Shown here: piece after piece, positions 53,392 to 62,841 of the stretch
Position numbering within the stretch: the stretch's first letter is position 1
Layout of the letters: each line of letters begins with the position of its first letter
NCBI GenBank assembly: GCA_050633825.1
Contig: JBOEHG010000007.1
Location: 1-64,000 of the forward strand
Direction of reading: 5' to 3'
DNA from: CANLBN01 sp050633825
Lineage (GTDB): Bacteria; Pseudomonadota; Gammaproteobacteria; Pseudomonadales; Cellvibrionaceae
Length of the DNA stretch: 64,000 nt
The notes under the pieces: model-generated
Databases searched by the model: none
What the model was told of the DNA's origin: nothing
What the model saw: the letters and a program-made list of their open reading frames with translations, nothing else
Position numbers and translations under genes: made by a program

Positions 53392-55379
53392 TAAGACAAT
53401 TCCTTTTTGTCTTTGCAGGCTTGTTGAAAAGGCACTGTGGGCAAACTTTCTGCTGGGCTAAGATTAAAAATAGAGGCGTAAAATGCATATTCTACATCGA
53501 GGGCGTGCTGAATATTTTTGGCTTGACGAAAGCCGTGCCCTTCTTCTTCAAATGTTACATAGGCAACTGGAATCTCTTTTTCAGCAAGCGCAGAAACCAT
53601 CGATTCTGCTTGATTAGGTGGAACTACTTTATCCTCCAGACCCTGTAAAAAAATAACCGGGCAATCGAGTTTTTCGACATGATTTAAAGGTGAGCGCGCT
53701 TCGTATAGGCTTTTTTCTGCGGGATATTTACCAATCAGTCCATCCAGGTAGCGGGATTCAAATTTATGAGTATCTTTTGCTAATAATGTGAGATCACCAA
53801 TACCATATAAGCTGGCGCCCGCTTTAAAATGATCGCGAAAGGTCAATGCCGCCAATACAGAATAACCGCCAGCACTGCTGCCGCGCACGGCAATACGTTG
53901 AGGATCAACTAAGCCCATATGAATAAGGTAGTCAGTACCAGCACAAATATCATCAACTTCTAATACCCCCCATTGACCTTGTAAGCGGTTTCGGTAAGGG
54001 CGACCATAACCTGTACTGCCACTGTAGTTAATATCGAAAACGGCAAAGCCTTTATTGGTCCAGTATTGTATTTTTAAGTTAAGGGCGGCACTGGTCGCGC
54101 CGGTAGGTCCTCCGTGGCACATTACTAAGAGGGGAGGGAGTGTTTCACTATCTGCGCATTCATAATTACCGTTGTGTGGCGGATAATAAAACCCATGGAC
54201 CTTATCGCCACGACTATTTTCAAAATTGATTGTTTCTGGCTTCGACAGTTCATTGGCTTTGATAGGCAATTCACCGCTGGTTGAAATTGTCTGGCTGTGA
54301 CCATTGTGCCATGTGACGACAGCATTTAATTGTTGGTCGGTGGCACCAATAAAAATAGCTGTATCAGTTTCATCATTACAGTCGATAGCTTCAATGCTTG
54401 TATAAGGCAGCTCAATGGGTGTAATCGTGCCGGTCATAATATCTATTTTTATTGCTTTCCAATATCCATTTTCAGTGTAGGTGCAAAATAAAGTGAAGCT
54501 ATTCAAAAAACTATAGGTAGACATGCCGAAAACCCATTGTGGGGTTGCAAATTCGGCTTTTTTATCGAGCACACACTCAATGGTTTTACTTGTGGCGTTG
54601 TAGCGATAGAGGTTCCACCAGTCGTTACGGTCAGAGACAAAAAATAAATCCCCTGTGGGTGACCATTGAGGCTGGAATATAGATTCTTTGCGACTGCCAT
54701 CATCAACCCCGCCAGCCACTTTATAGTGTTTTTGCAGTAGCCCCAGAGAACTTATTTCGGCCAACCAGCATTCGCTATTATCCCAAGGCATATTGGGGTG
54801 CTTCCATGTTAACCAACTAAGGTAATTGCTATCGGGAGAAATGCGAGGATTCGAGTAAAAGTCATTACCAAAGGCAAGTACATTAAAGGCAGTAGTTGAT
54901 GTGCCATCGAGTTTGATGGCAACAATGCAGTTTTCAGGTTCTTGCTTGCCTTTATGGATTTCACAGACACAAATTAATTGCTGCCTTTTTTCATCGATAC
55001 ACATATCTGCGTAGCGGTAGTTTCCTTTTGGTGTTAGTGGAACTGGGTTATGCTCCGCTTGAATTGTTTTTATACAATAAATGCGTTGATCTTCGTCATT
55101 AACAAAGTAGACGGTACCATTGTGAACGTGATAACCACCGCCACCGTATTCATGAATACGGGTTCGAACATTCATGTTCTGGGGAGTAATATCCTGTTGT
55201 TTGCCATCGGGTGTTTGCCTAACAATGGCGGTGCGACCCTTTTCTTCTGGGCGCGATTCTAGCCAGTAGCGATTATTTCTATCGAGTTTGGGTTCGCTTA
55301 TACGATTGATACCGCGTGTTAAAATTTCACTGGTAATGGGGGAAGGCCAATTGCCATAAGGGCTGGTTTGCTTTGTCAT
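53391..55379 (-). CDS. Prolyl-oligopeptidase (S9) family peptidase
   Basis: A serine peptidase with an N-terminal beta-propeller (about 20-390) and a C-terminal alpha/beta hydrolase domain. The catalytic Ser is in RGSSAGGYS, the Asp in LEDKVVPPNQAE and the His in FEEEGHGFR. No signal peptide, so it is likely cytosolic; it resembles the S9C/acylaminoacyl-peptidase type. Start ATG 55379 (MTKQTSPYGNW) is chosen over an upstream in-frame start that runs into the divergent tilS. About 662 aa. It is coupled to greB by TAATG. Confidence 0.93.
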   Translation of the reverse strand: MTKQTSPYGNWPSPITSEILTRGINRISEPKLDRNNRYWLESRPEEKGRTAIVRQTPDGKQQDITPQNMNVRTRIHEYGGGGYHVHNGTVYFVNDEDQRIYCIKTIQAEHNPVPLTPKGNYRYADMCIDEKRQQLICVCEIHKGKQEPENCIVAIKLDGTSTTAFNVLAFGNDFYSNPRISPDSNYLSWLTWKHPNMPWDNSECWLAEISSLGLLQKHYKVAGGVDDGSRKESIFQPQWSPTGDLFFVSDRNDWWNLYRYNATSKTIECVLDKKAEFATPQWVFGMSTYSFLNSFTLFCTYTENGYWKAIKIDIMTGTITPIELPYTSIEAIDCNDETDTAIFIGATDQQLNAVVTWHNGHSQTISTSGELPIKANELSKPETINFENSRGDKVHGFYYPPHNGNYECADSETLPPLLVMCHGGPTGATSAALNLKIQYWTNKGFAVFDINYSGSTGYGRPYRNRLQGQWGVLEVDDICAGTDYLIHMGLVDPQRIAVRGSSAGGYSVLAALTFRDHFKAGASLYGIGDLTLLAKDTHKFESRYLDGLIGKYPAEKSLYEARSPLNHVEKLDCPVIFLQGLEDKVVPPNQAESMVSALAEKEIPVAYVTFEEEGHGFRQAKNIQHALDVEYAFYASIFNLSPAESLPTVPFQQACKDKKELS

Positions 55380-55426
55380 AATAAGTCTATAAGATGTCGA
55401 CTGAATAATAGAATTGTATTTATTGT

Positions 55427-56797
55427 ATGTTTCTTCAATCACTTATGCTAGAGCAATTACAGTTAAAGCCTGATGTTAAACGCTGGGTTGTTGCCTATAG
55501 CGGTGGTTTGGATTCCTCTGTTTTGTTGAACTTGCTGCATCAGCTGATACAGCAAGCGTCCATTCAATCGCCAGTGTGTGCTTTGCATATTAATCATCAG
55601 TTATCGCCTAATGCTCATTATTGGCAAGAGCACTGCGAACAGCAGTGCCGTTCTCTCGATATCCCTTTTTATTCTGAAACCGTTGATGTAAAAGTCACGG
55701 GTCACGGTGTTGAGGCAGCGGCTCGTGAGGCACGCTATAGACAGTTTACTGGCTTTCTTCAAGACGGTGATTGTTTATTGATGGCTCATCATGCCGATGA
55801 TCAAGCAGAAACTTTTTTGCTGCGACTGATGCGTGGTGCGGGTAATCTGGGTTTGTCATCAATGGCAAAAGAAAGGCCTTTAGGGGATGCCAGCTTATTA
55901 CGCCCATTGTTAAATGCTTCACGCAGTCAATTGGAAGAATATGCGGAGGCTTCACATATTCAATGGATAGAAGATGAGAGTAATGACTCGTTACATTTTG
56001 ATCGTAATTTTTTACGCCATAAGGTTATTCCTTTATTTGAGTCACGCTGGGTGCAAGTAAAAAGGCAATTGGCTAATACGGCAGAGCGCTTACAGAAAAG
56101 TCAGTATTTATTGAATGACCTTGCGGAGATCGATTTAAAGCAACTTGATTTACGTAAAGAGCGTTGCGGTACCAGTGTTGATTGGTCATTGTTGCGCCTA
56201 TTTAATCCAGATCGAATTGGCAATATCATTCGCTTTTGGTGTGAGTGTGAAGGGTATCCCTTACCCAATTCACAGCAACTTATGCAAATACAGCAACAGT
56301 TTTTTGGTAGTAATGCGATGTTAACCTCTGCTGTTGTGAAATGGGGACAATGTGAAGTGAGGCAATTTAATCGGCGCTTCTACCTTATGGAAACGCTAGC
56401 TGATTTTTCACCAAGCAATTTACCAAACAATAAGTCCCATGAGTGGGATATTTCTCAATCATTAAATTTAGGCGGGGCAGGTCGATTGACGGCTATTCGT
56501 CAAGACAGTGCTGATAAAAATTGTCATCAGCATTGCTTGTCTCTTGCTAAGCTGAGTAAAAAAAAATTACAGGTTCATTGGCGACAAGGCGGTGAGCGTT
56601 GTACGCCTAGTGGGCGTTCCGGGTCTCAAATGGTTAAAAAACTATTGCAAGAGTATAAATTGGAAACGTGGTTACGAGATCGTGTACCCTTGTTATCTGT
56701 TGATGGAAAAATAGTAGCAGTGGGTGATCTTTGGGTGTGTGAAGGGTTTTGCGCCAGTGCAAATGAAACCGCATATGCTTTGGAGTGGTCGTTATAG
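55427..56797 (+). CDS. tilS: tRNA(Ile)-lysidine synthase TilS
   Basis: TilS changes C34 of tRNA-Ile(CAU) to lysidine, allowing AUA reading. The PP-loop SGGLDSS is at 25-31. LHINHQLSPNAHYWQEHCEQQC, GHGVEAAAREARYRQF, AHHADDQAETFLLRLMRGAG and DRNFLRHKVIPLFE follow in order, with the C-terminal substrate-binding domain RQGGERCTPSGRSGSQMVKKLLQEY. 456 aa, like E. coli (432). A start at ATG 55445 (MLEQLQL) is also possible. Divergent from the S9 peptidase. Confidence 0.96.
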   Translation: MFLQSLMLEQLQLKPDVKRWVVAYSGGLDSSVLLNLLHQLIQQASIQSPVCALHINHQLSPNAHYWQEHCEQQCRSLDIPFYSETVDVKVTGHGVEAAAREARYRQFTGFLQDGDCLLMAHHADDQAETFLLRLMRGAGNLGLSSMAKERPLGDASLLRPLLNASRSQLEEYAEASHIQWIEDESNDSLHFDRNFLRHKVIPLFESRWVQVKRQLANTAERLQKSQYLLNDLAEIDLKQLDLRKERCGTSVDWSLLRLFNPDRIGNIIRFWCECEGYPLPNSQQLMQIQQQFFGSNAMLTSAVVKWGQCEVRQFNRRFYLMETLADFSPSNLPNNKSHEWDISQSLNLGGAGRLTAIRQDSADKNCHQHCLSLAKLSKKKLQVHWRQGGERCTPSGRSGSQMVKKLLQEYKLETWLRDRVPLLSVDGKIVAVGDLWVCEGFCASANETAYALEWSL

Positions 56798-56887
56798 GCA
56801 CATATAATTTTTTAACGGCTTTTTAGAAATGGCATTATGAATAAGTATTAAAAATGCTCTTTACCGTATTAAGTAAAAGGATGAAAT

Positions 56888-57451
56888 ATGAAGAAAAACA
56901 ACCGTTTTTACCATATTGGAATTGTTGTTGAAAGTATAGAGCATTCAATGGATTACTATGCAAAAAATATGAATATTCATTTCGCTGAACCGGTTGTTAC
57001 AGATTTAACGATTAGTCACCCTTTAAATGGACGTATCGAAGTTGTTTCGGCAAAGGTTACCTATTCACGCGGGGCATCTCCCTATATAGAGTTGATAGAA
57101 GCCATAGGTGAGAGTGTTTTCTCTAAAAGAAATATTGGGGAAATACTATATTATGGACTTTGGGAGTCTAATATTCCTAAACGCATAAAGCAGTTAAATA
57201 AAAATGACGTTGTTATTGATTATTTGATTTCTCAGGGTGAATCACCACCTAATGCAATTATTACGGCACCTGATATGAATGGTGTGCGCTCGGAGTATGT
57301 TACTGATTCGGTTCAAGGATATGTTCGAGTATGGACTTTAACCGGTAAGGCACCTGTTAAAAGTGGTTTATCATTTTTATTGGTAGGTGTTTTTTCTGTC
57401 TACTATTTTATCAAAAATAAAATAATGGGTAATATTTTTAAGCTTAAATAA
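56888..57451 (+). CDS. VOC-domain protein with C-terminal membrane segment
   Basis: A 187-residue protein: a glyoxalase-like N-terminal domain (RFYHIGIVVESIEHSMDYYAKNM; SRGASPYIELIEAI; YYGLWESNIPKRIKQLNKNDVVIDY) and a second part ending in one hydrophobic segment (about 160-177, SGLSFLLVGVFSVYYFIKN). The metal-binding pattern is only partly recognisable. The fold resembles the Glyoxalase_4 type; the membrane tail is unusual. It lies 16 bp before the FMN reductase gene, with which it is probably co-transcribed. Confidence 0.75.
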   Translation: MKKNNRFYHIGIVVESIEHSMDYYAKNMNIHFAEPVVTDLTISHPLNGRIEVVSAKVTYSRGASPYIELIEAIGESVFSKRNIGEILYYGLWESNIPKRIKQLNKNDVVIDYLISQGESPPNAIITAPDMNGVRSEYVTDSVQGYVRVWTLTGKAPVKSGLSFLLVGVFSVYYFIKNKIMGNIFKLK

Positions 57452-57466
57452 AATTAGGATGTAACG

Positions 57467-58036
57467 ATGAAAAAAGTATTAGCGTTTTCGGGTAGTGCCC
57501 GTAAAGAGTCATTTAATCAAAAGCTAGTGAGTATTGCTGCTGAAGGCGCAAGGCAAGTGGGCGTTGAAGTTACGGTCATTGATTTAGCAGATTACCCAAT
57601 GCCTTTATTTAATGAAGACTTAGAAGTAAAAGATGGTATGCCGGAGACTGCAAAAGCGTTTAAACAGTTGCTGATTGATCATGATGGATTGTTAATAGCT
57701 TCCCCTGAATACAATAGCGCCTTTAGTCCTTTATTGAAAAATGCGATTGATTGGGCCTCGCGTGCAAGTGCAAAGAATGAGTTGCCGCTTATTGCTTATC
57801 GTGGCAAATATGCAGCAATTATGGCAACGTCTCCCGGTGGTTTGGGTGGCATAAGAGGCTTGGTTTTTTTGCGAATGCTACTAGGCAATATCGGTATTAC
57901 AGTATTACCGGACCAGCAGGCTGTACCTAGTGCTTATCAAGCGTTCTCAGAAGATGGATTGCTCAATGACAAAAAGTTGGAATCTAAAGTTATAGGTTTG
58001 GGTAAAGCATTAGCGCAAGAGCTTAACAAAGCTTAA
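57467..58036 (+). CDS. NAD(P)H-dependent FMN reductase (flavodoxin-like)
   Basis: A 189-residue flavodoxin-fold reductase: KVLAFSGSARKESFNQKLVSIAA (FMN phosphate loop), DLADYPMPLFNEDLE, LLIASPEYNSAFSPLLKNAIDWASR (flavin loop) and ATSPGGLGGIRGL. This is the ChrR/azoreductase-type signature. The likely job is reduction of quinones or other electron acceptors; the substrate is not settled. It follows the VOC gene closely. Confidence 0.92.
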   Translation: MKKVLAFSGSARKESFNQKLVSIAAEGARQVGVEVTVIDLADYPMPLFNEDLEVKDGMPETAKAFKQLLIDHDGLLIASPEYNSAFSPLLKNAIDWASRASAKNELPLIAYRGKYAAIMATSPGGLGGIRGLVFLRMLLGNIGITVLPDQQAVPSAYQAFSEDGLLNDKKLESKVIGLGKALAQELNKA

Positions 58037-58069
58037 TACTTTGTTATCCAATATGGTCCAGTACAGAGT

Positions 58070-61000
58070 TTATTGAAACGTCTTTAATAAACACTGTATT
58101 GGATTAGGTATTTTTTGATTATCAATGCGCTTTACTTGGCTTCGACATGAAAATCCTGTGGCAACTAAAGAAGGCTTTAATTCAGTATTATTGATAATTT
58201 CATGCCATGATAGTGAATAGATATGCTTTGAGGTTTCTACATTTTTTGTTTCGTGGCCATAGGTTCCCGCCATCCCACAACAGCCTACATCAATAATATC
58301 CAGTTTATGCCCTAGTTGATTAAAAATCGATTGCCAGTCTTTGATAGAGCTAGCGGCATTGGTTTTTTCTGTGCAGTGGGCCATTAATCTAAACGGCTGA
58401 TTTTGTTGCTTGGGCTTTGAACTATTCTTCATCGATCGTTGTAATGGTTGTTGAACAAGCCATTCTTGAATTAATAAAACAGTCGGTGCTTCATTACCGA
58501 GTACTTTTTGGTACTCACCGCGATACGCTAGCGTCATTGAAGGTTCTATACCAATTAAAGGTATTTTACTGTTTGCAAGATCATTCAAAAGCAGACTGTT
58601 TTTTCGTGCCGCATTGACAAATGCTTTTCTAAATCCATGTACATGCAATGGCTTGCCATTCGCTTTAAAGGGCGCAATAAAGGGAGTAAAACCAAGGTGT
58701 TGTAATAGATCAAGAGTATCTATTAGTAACTGTGTTTCAAAAAAACGAGTAAAAGCATCTTGTACAATAATGACTGATTGTTGCTTTTGTTCCGCCGACA
58801 GTTTTGATAAATAATCTATGGATGCGTACTTAATCCCTCTTTTTTCGAGTTCAGCATTAAAATCAATCTTGCTGAGTAAAGGGCTGTCGCTCAAACCAAT
58901 GGTCTTAGCAAGCATAGCTTGTACTAACTTGGAGCCCATAAAAAAATTATAAATCGAGGGGAGTGTGGCAGCTATAGGCAGTACCTTTTCTAAGGAACCA
59001 ACAAAATAGTCTTTCAGTGGTCGTAAGTAGCGCCCATAGTAAAGCTCTAAGAATTTTGATCGAAACTCGGGTACATCTACTTTAATAGGGCAGGATCCTG
59101 CACAAGACTTACAGGCTAAGCAGCCCATCATGGAGTCGTGAATTTCATGAGAAAAATCATATTTTCCCAACATTTTCCCAATACTGTGTTTAATTTTTAC
59201 TGGAAGCCTAAAAAGATTACCAATCCAATATGAAGAGTGTATTTTTTTACTTTCAATAACCGCCGTGGTTTTTTTGCGATTGAGTTGTAATAGCCACTCA
59301 CGAATCAGTGACGCTCTGCCTTTGGGGGTATGTGTTCTTTTGCGGGTTCCTTTCCACGAGGGGCACATCGCATCGCTAGGGTCCCAGTTATGACAAGCGC
59401 CATTGCCATTGCAGAACATACCTTCGTCATAGGCTTGCCAACTTTCTGGGTCAATCATTTTATCGTGTTGACCACGAGTAGGGACTTCATCAATTTTTAA
59501 TAAAGGAATATCCGTACTTGGGGTTGCAATTTTCCCCGGGTTTAACTGGTAATTTGGATCAAAAGCTTGTTTGATTTTTTGTAGTAGGGGATACAAAGAA
59601 CCGAAGAATTTAGGCGCGTATTCAGAACGTACACCTTTGCCATGCTCTCCCCAAAGCAACCCCCCATATTTATGAGTGAGTTCAACTACCTGGTCCGTAA
59701 TAGTGCGAATTAGTTTTTCTTCTTCGGGTTTTTTCATGTCTAAAATAGGGCGTACATGAAGTACCCCGGCATCGACATGGCCAAACATGCCATATTGCAG
59801 ATTATGGGAGTCTAATAAAGCGCGGAACTCAACAATAAAGTCAGCTAGATTTTCTGGTGGTACGGCAGTGTCTTCAACAAAAGCAACGGGACGTGCCTCG
59901 CCCTTGGTATTACCTAATAATCCTACGGCTTTTTTCCTCATGGCCCATATTTTTTTGACTTCATCATCCCAGGCAATGCTGTAGCCATGACTGCTGTTAT
60001 CCTTACCTTTTATTAATTGATCAAGTAAAGGACGCATTTTTGCCTGCAGCTCTTCTTTGCTGTCTGCGGTATATTCAACAAGATTTATCCCTTCAAGTTT
60101 ATATTGCTTATCAGTAGGAAAAAATTCTTCAACAGTATTCCAAATGATATCGTCTTTGGCGAGGTTTAACACCCGTGAATCAATCGTCTCGATTGATGTA
60201 GGGCCCGCTTGCATAATTGTTTCCGCATCCCGTAATGCGGCATCGAAATTGTCGTAGCGTAGATTAATCAGAGCTGTTTTTTTAGGTATGGGCAGTAAAT
60301 TTAATTTCGCTTCGGCAATAAATCCTAGAGTGCCTTCACTACCGCATAGAATATTATTTAAATTAAATAGCCCTTGCTCATCACGAATATGGGCAAGGTC
60401 ATAACCTGTCAGACAGCGGTTAAGTTTAGGAAAGGTTTTTTCAATGGCTTGTTGATGGTCTTGATAAATTTGATCAACTGTTTGATGTATTGTACCTATA
60501 AGACCATGCTGTTTTTTTTGTTTGGCGAGAGAGATATCATCAATAGCATAACTCTTTAACAGCGAGCCATCCATCAATACTGTAGATAGCTCTAGAACAT
60601 GGTCCCGTGTTTTACCATAGGCACAGGAGCCTTGGCCTGAAGCATCTGTGTTGATCATTCCACCAATGGTGGCCCGATTGCTTGTTGATAGTTCTGGAGC
60701 AAAGAATAAGCCGTGGGGTTTAATTGCTGCGTTCAGCTGATCTTTGACAACACCACATTGAACCCTAACCCACTGTTCTTTGACGTTAAGTTCAAGAATT
60801 TCATTCATATACTTGGAGGTGTCGACGATTAAGCCATCGCTTAATGACTGGCCATTGGTACCGGTGCCACCTCCGCGAGGGCTTAAGGCAACTTCTGCAT
60901 AAAACGGGTCATGGCTGAGTTTTGTCAATGATATTAAATCTTGGAGGTGCTTAGGGTAGATAACGCCTTGAGGGATAATTTGATAAATGGAATTATCCGT

Positions 61001-61126
61001 TGCTAAAACGGTACGATTGGCATAATCCAGACATAGTTCGCCTTCAAACCCTGAAGCCTTTAATTTTTTTACGAATTGTCGATAGAGTGTTTGAATAGAA
61101 GAGGTTTTTCGGATAGCCGGGATCAT
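58070..61126 (-). CDS. ydiJ: FAD/4Fe-4S 2-hydroxyacid dehydrogenase, YdiJ type
   Basis: A 1018-residue enzyme, the same length as E. coli YdiJ. An FAD-binding (PCMH) domain is at about 20-270 (SPRGGGTGTNGQSLSDGLIVDTS), an FAD-oxidase C-terminal domain at about 280-555, a 4Fe-4S segment (CLACKSCAGSCPIKVDVPEFR) near 680, and a cysteine-rich CCG-type region with GCCGMAGTYG near 970. E. coli YdiJ is a 2-hydroxyglutarate oxidoreductase. Electrons probably pass to quinones or a carrier protein. No obvious partner gene lies beside it. Confidence 0.93.
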   Translation of the reverse strand: MIPAIRKTSSIQTLYRQFVKKLKASGFEGELCLDYANRTVLATDNSIYQIIPQGVIYPKHLQDLISLTKLSHDPFYAEVALSPRGGGTGTNGQSLSDGLIVDTSKYMNEILELNVKEQWVRVQCGVVKDQLNAAIKPHGLFFAPELSTSNRATIGGMINTDASGQGSCAYGKTRDHVLELSTVLMDGSLLKSYAIDDISLAKQKKQHGLIGTIHQTVDQIYQDHQQAIEKTFPKLNRCLTGYDLAHIRDEQGLFNLNNILCGSEGTLGFIAEAKLNLLPIPKKTALINLRYDNFDAALRDAETIMQAGPTSIETIDSRVLNLAKDDIIWNTVEEFFPTDKQYKLEGINLVEYTADSKEELQAKMRPLLDQLIKGKDNSSHGYSIAWDDEVKKIWAMRKKAVGLLGNTKGEARPVAFVEDTAVPPENLADFIVEFRALLDSHNLQYGMFGHVDAGVLHVRPILDMKKPEEEKLIRTITDQVVELTHKYGGLLWGEHGKGVRSEYAPKFFGSLYPLLQKIKQAFDPNYQLNPGKIATPSTDIPLLKIDEVPTRGQHDKMIDPESWQAYDEGMFCNGNGACHNWDPSDAMCPSWKGTRKRTHTPKGRASLIREWLLQLNRKKTTAVIESKKIHSSYWIGNLFRLPVKIKHSIGKMLGKYDFSHEIHDSMMGCLACKSCAGSCPIKVDVPEFRSKFLELYYGRYLRPLKDYFVGSLEKVLPIAATLPSIYNFFMGSKLVQAMLAKTIGLSDSPLLSKIDFNAELEKRGIKYASIDYLSKLSAEQKQQSVIIVQDAFTRFFETQLLIDTLDLLQHLGFTPFIAPFKANGKPLHVHGFRKAFVNAARKNSLLLNDLANSKIPLIGIEPSMTLAYRGEYQKVLGNEAPTVLLIQEWLVQQPLQRSMKNSSKPKQQNQPFRLMAHCTEKTNAASSIKDWQSIFNQLGHKLDIIDVGCCGMAGTYGHETKNVETSKHIYSLSWHEIINNTELKPSLVATGFSCRSQVKRIDNQKIPNPIQCLLKTFQ

Positions 61127-61192
61127 AAATCAAAGTAATATGGTAGAACAAAGTCGTATTCTACATCATACGAGTGTGATCACCAATGTGGA

Positions 61193-62839
61193 TTATAAAG
61201 CCTTTTCGGTATCCTCAGCATTGTTAGCAGGGAGAGTGATGATAAAGGAGGTGCCTACACCTACCTCGCTTTCTACTTCGATTGTTCCTTGATGATCTTG
61301 GATAATTCCGTGGGAGATAGACAAGCCAAGGCCCGTTCCTTGGCCTACGGGTTTAGTGGTAAAGAAGGGGTCAAAAAGCTTGTGTATGTTTTGCTTGGCA
61401 ATGCCTTTGCCTGTATCAGATACTTTAATTTGAACGGCTGTATTGTTATCGAGAGCATGGGTCTCAATGGTTAAGGTGCCCTTGTCCTCCATCGCATGCG
61501 TTGCATTAACAATTAAATTGGTAAAAACTTGTGTCATTTTACTGCGATCACAGAGACATAGCGGAAGAGGGTTGAGTTTTTTGATTACATCGCATTTGTA
61601 CTTAAGCTCATTGCTTAATAATTTTAACGTTTCATCCAGAGAGTCGTTAAGGTTACACGCTTCGGTCGTATCATCGGAAGCTCTTGAATACACTTTCAAA
61701 CCTTTGACTATTTCTTCTACACGATTTGTCCCGTCAATCGACTCTTTCAAAAGAGTTTCGATATCTTCATTAATAAAGTCGATGTCTTCTTCTTCCCAAA
61801 AATCCTTAAGTTCATTCTTTTTGTCTTTTATTTCATTTTTTTCTTTGGTTTCAATTTCGTCGATAAATGCTTGCTGTTTTTGTATGACTTCTTGATAGCT
61901 TTTTATATACCGTGATAATGAATTGATGTTGCTTTTTACAAAAGCAACCGGATTGTTTATTTCATGGGCAACCCCTGCGGCTAACTGGCCAATAGACGCC
62001 ATTTTTTCTGATTGCACTAATTGTTTTTGCGCAACTTTGATTTGGTGTAAAGCAGTTTCCAGTTTTTGTTTTTGTTCAAATACTTTATGAGTACGTCGTG
62101 CCACACGATCTTCTAGTGATGTGTTTAGTTCAATTAATTCATTATGATACTTTTCTGTTTCTTCATTAGCCTTGTTAAGGCTAATGATCATCTTGTTGAA
62201 TGATTGGGCCACTTCACCCACTTCGTCGTGAGATTTTATCTCTATAGAATGATCTAGGTCTCCAGCAGCAATAGTTCGTGCAGAGTTGCGCAAAACTTTT
62301 AACTGTTTTGTTAAATAAATGCCGAGGGCTAAAGAAAACATCGCAACTAGTATCATTTCAAGTAAGGCAATAATAGCGGCTAGTTTCCTTGCTTCTGATA
62401 GTGATTTATCGATCCTGCCTGTTGAGATGCCTATTTCTATAGAACCATAGTTCTCATCATCAACAATGATTTCAGTTTCGGTGTCATAAATGTCATCATC
62501 AACACTGCCGTAATTTTCGTCTTTCTTAAAATTTTTTGATAGGTATTCTTCTTCGCCCCCGCTAGCTAACATGTTTCTATTGTTATCCATGATGCGAACA
62601 TAAAGAACTCCTTCATTCTTTAAAATTTCCTCAACAAATGTTTCTAGTGAGGCTAAGTCAAAGGATAAAACAGCATCTTTTGTTGTGGTGGCAAACAGTG
62701 TGGTGGTTGTTTTGACGTAATTCTCAAGGCCTTCTTCGCTAGACCTTTGCATATAATTGAGAATGGTGGTGATCAAGATTGCCAGTAAAATGGCTTCTAT
62801 GATGCCGACCCCGAGAATAGTTTTAAGCCGTAAAGACAT
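61193..62839 (-). CDS. Membrane sensor histidine kinase
   Basis: A 548-residue kinase. Membrane segment 1 is about 10-28, a periplasmic sensor region 29-150 (with a short acidic repeat, DENYGSV/DENYGSI), membrane segment 2 about 154-176, HAMP about 177-230 and a coiled coil about 225-280. Dimerisation follows with phosphoacceptor H292 (AAGVAHEINNPVAFVKSNINSL), then the ATPase domain (LTNLIVNATHAMEDKGTLTIETH; VSDTGKGIAKQNIHKLFDPFFTTKPVGQGTGLGLSISHGI). No response regulator is adjacent. It lies 2 bp after the PhnD-like gene and is probably coupled to it. Confidence 0.92.
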   Translation of the reverse strand: MSLRLKTILGVGIIEAILLAILITTILNYMQRSSEEGLENYVKTTTTLFATTTKDAVLSFDLASLETFVEEILKNEGVLYVRIMDNNRNMLASGGEEEYLSKNFKKDENYGSVDDDIYDTETEIIVDDENYGSIEIGISTGRIDKSLSEARKLAAIIALLEMILVAMFSLALGIYLTKQLKVLRNSARTIAAGDLDHSIEIKSHDEVGEVAQSFNKMIISLNKANEETEKYHNELIELNTSLEDRVARRTHKVFEQKQKLETALHQIKVAQKQLVQSEKMASIGQLAAGVAHEINNPVAFVKSNINSLSRYIKSYQEVIQKQQAFIDEIETKEKNEIKDKKNELKDFWEEEDIDFINEDIETLLKESIDGTNRVEEIVKGLKVYSRASDDTTEACNLNDSLDETLKLLSNELKYKCDVIKKLNPLPLCLCDRSKMTQVFTNLIVNATHAMEDKGTLTIETHALDNNTAVQIKVSDTGKGIAKQNIHKLFDPFFTTKPVGQGTGLGLSISHGIIQDHQGTIEVESEVGVGTSFIITLPANNAEDTEKAL

Positions 62840-62841
62840 AA

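Noticed and set aside
61443..61895. 150-codon open frame on + opposite the histidine kinase
   Set aside because: It is antisense to the conserved kinase core and Ser-rich, as expected of a shadow frame.
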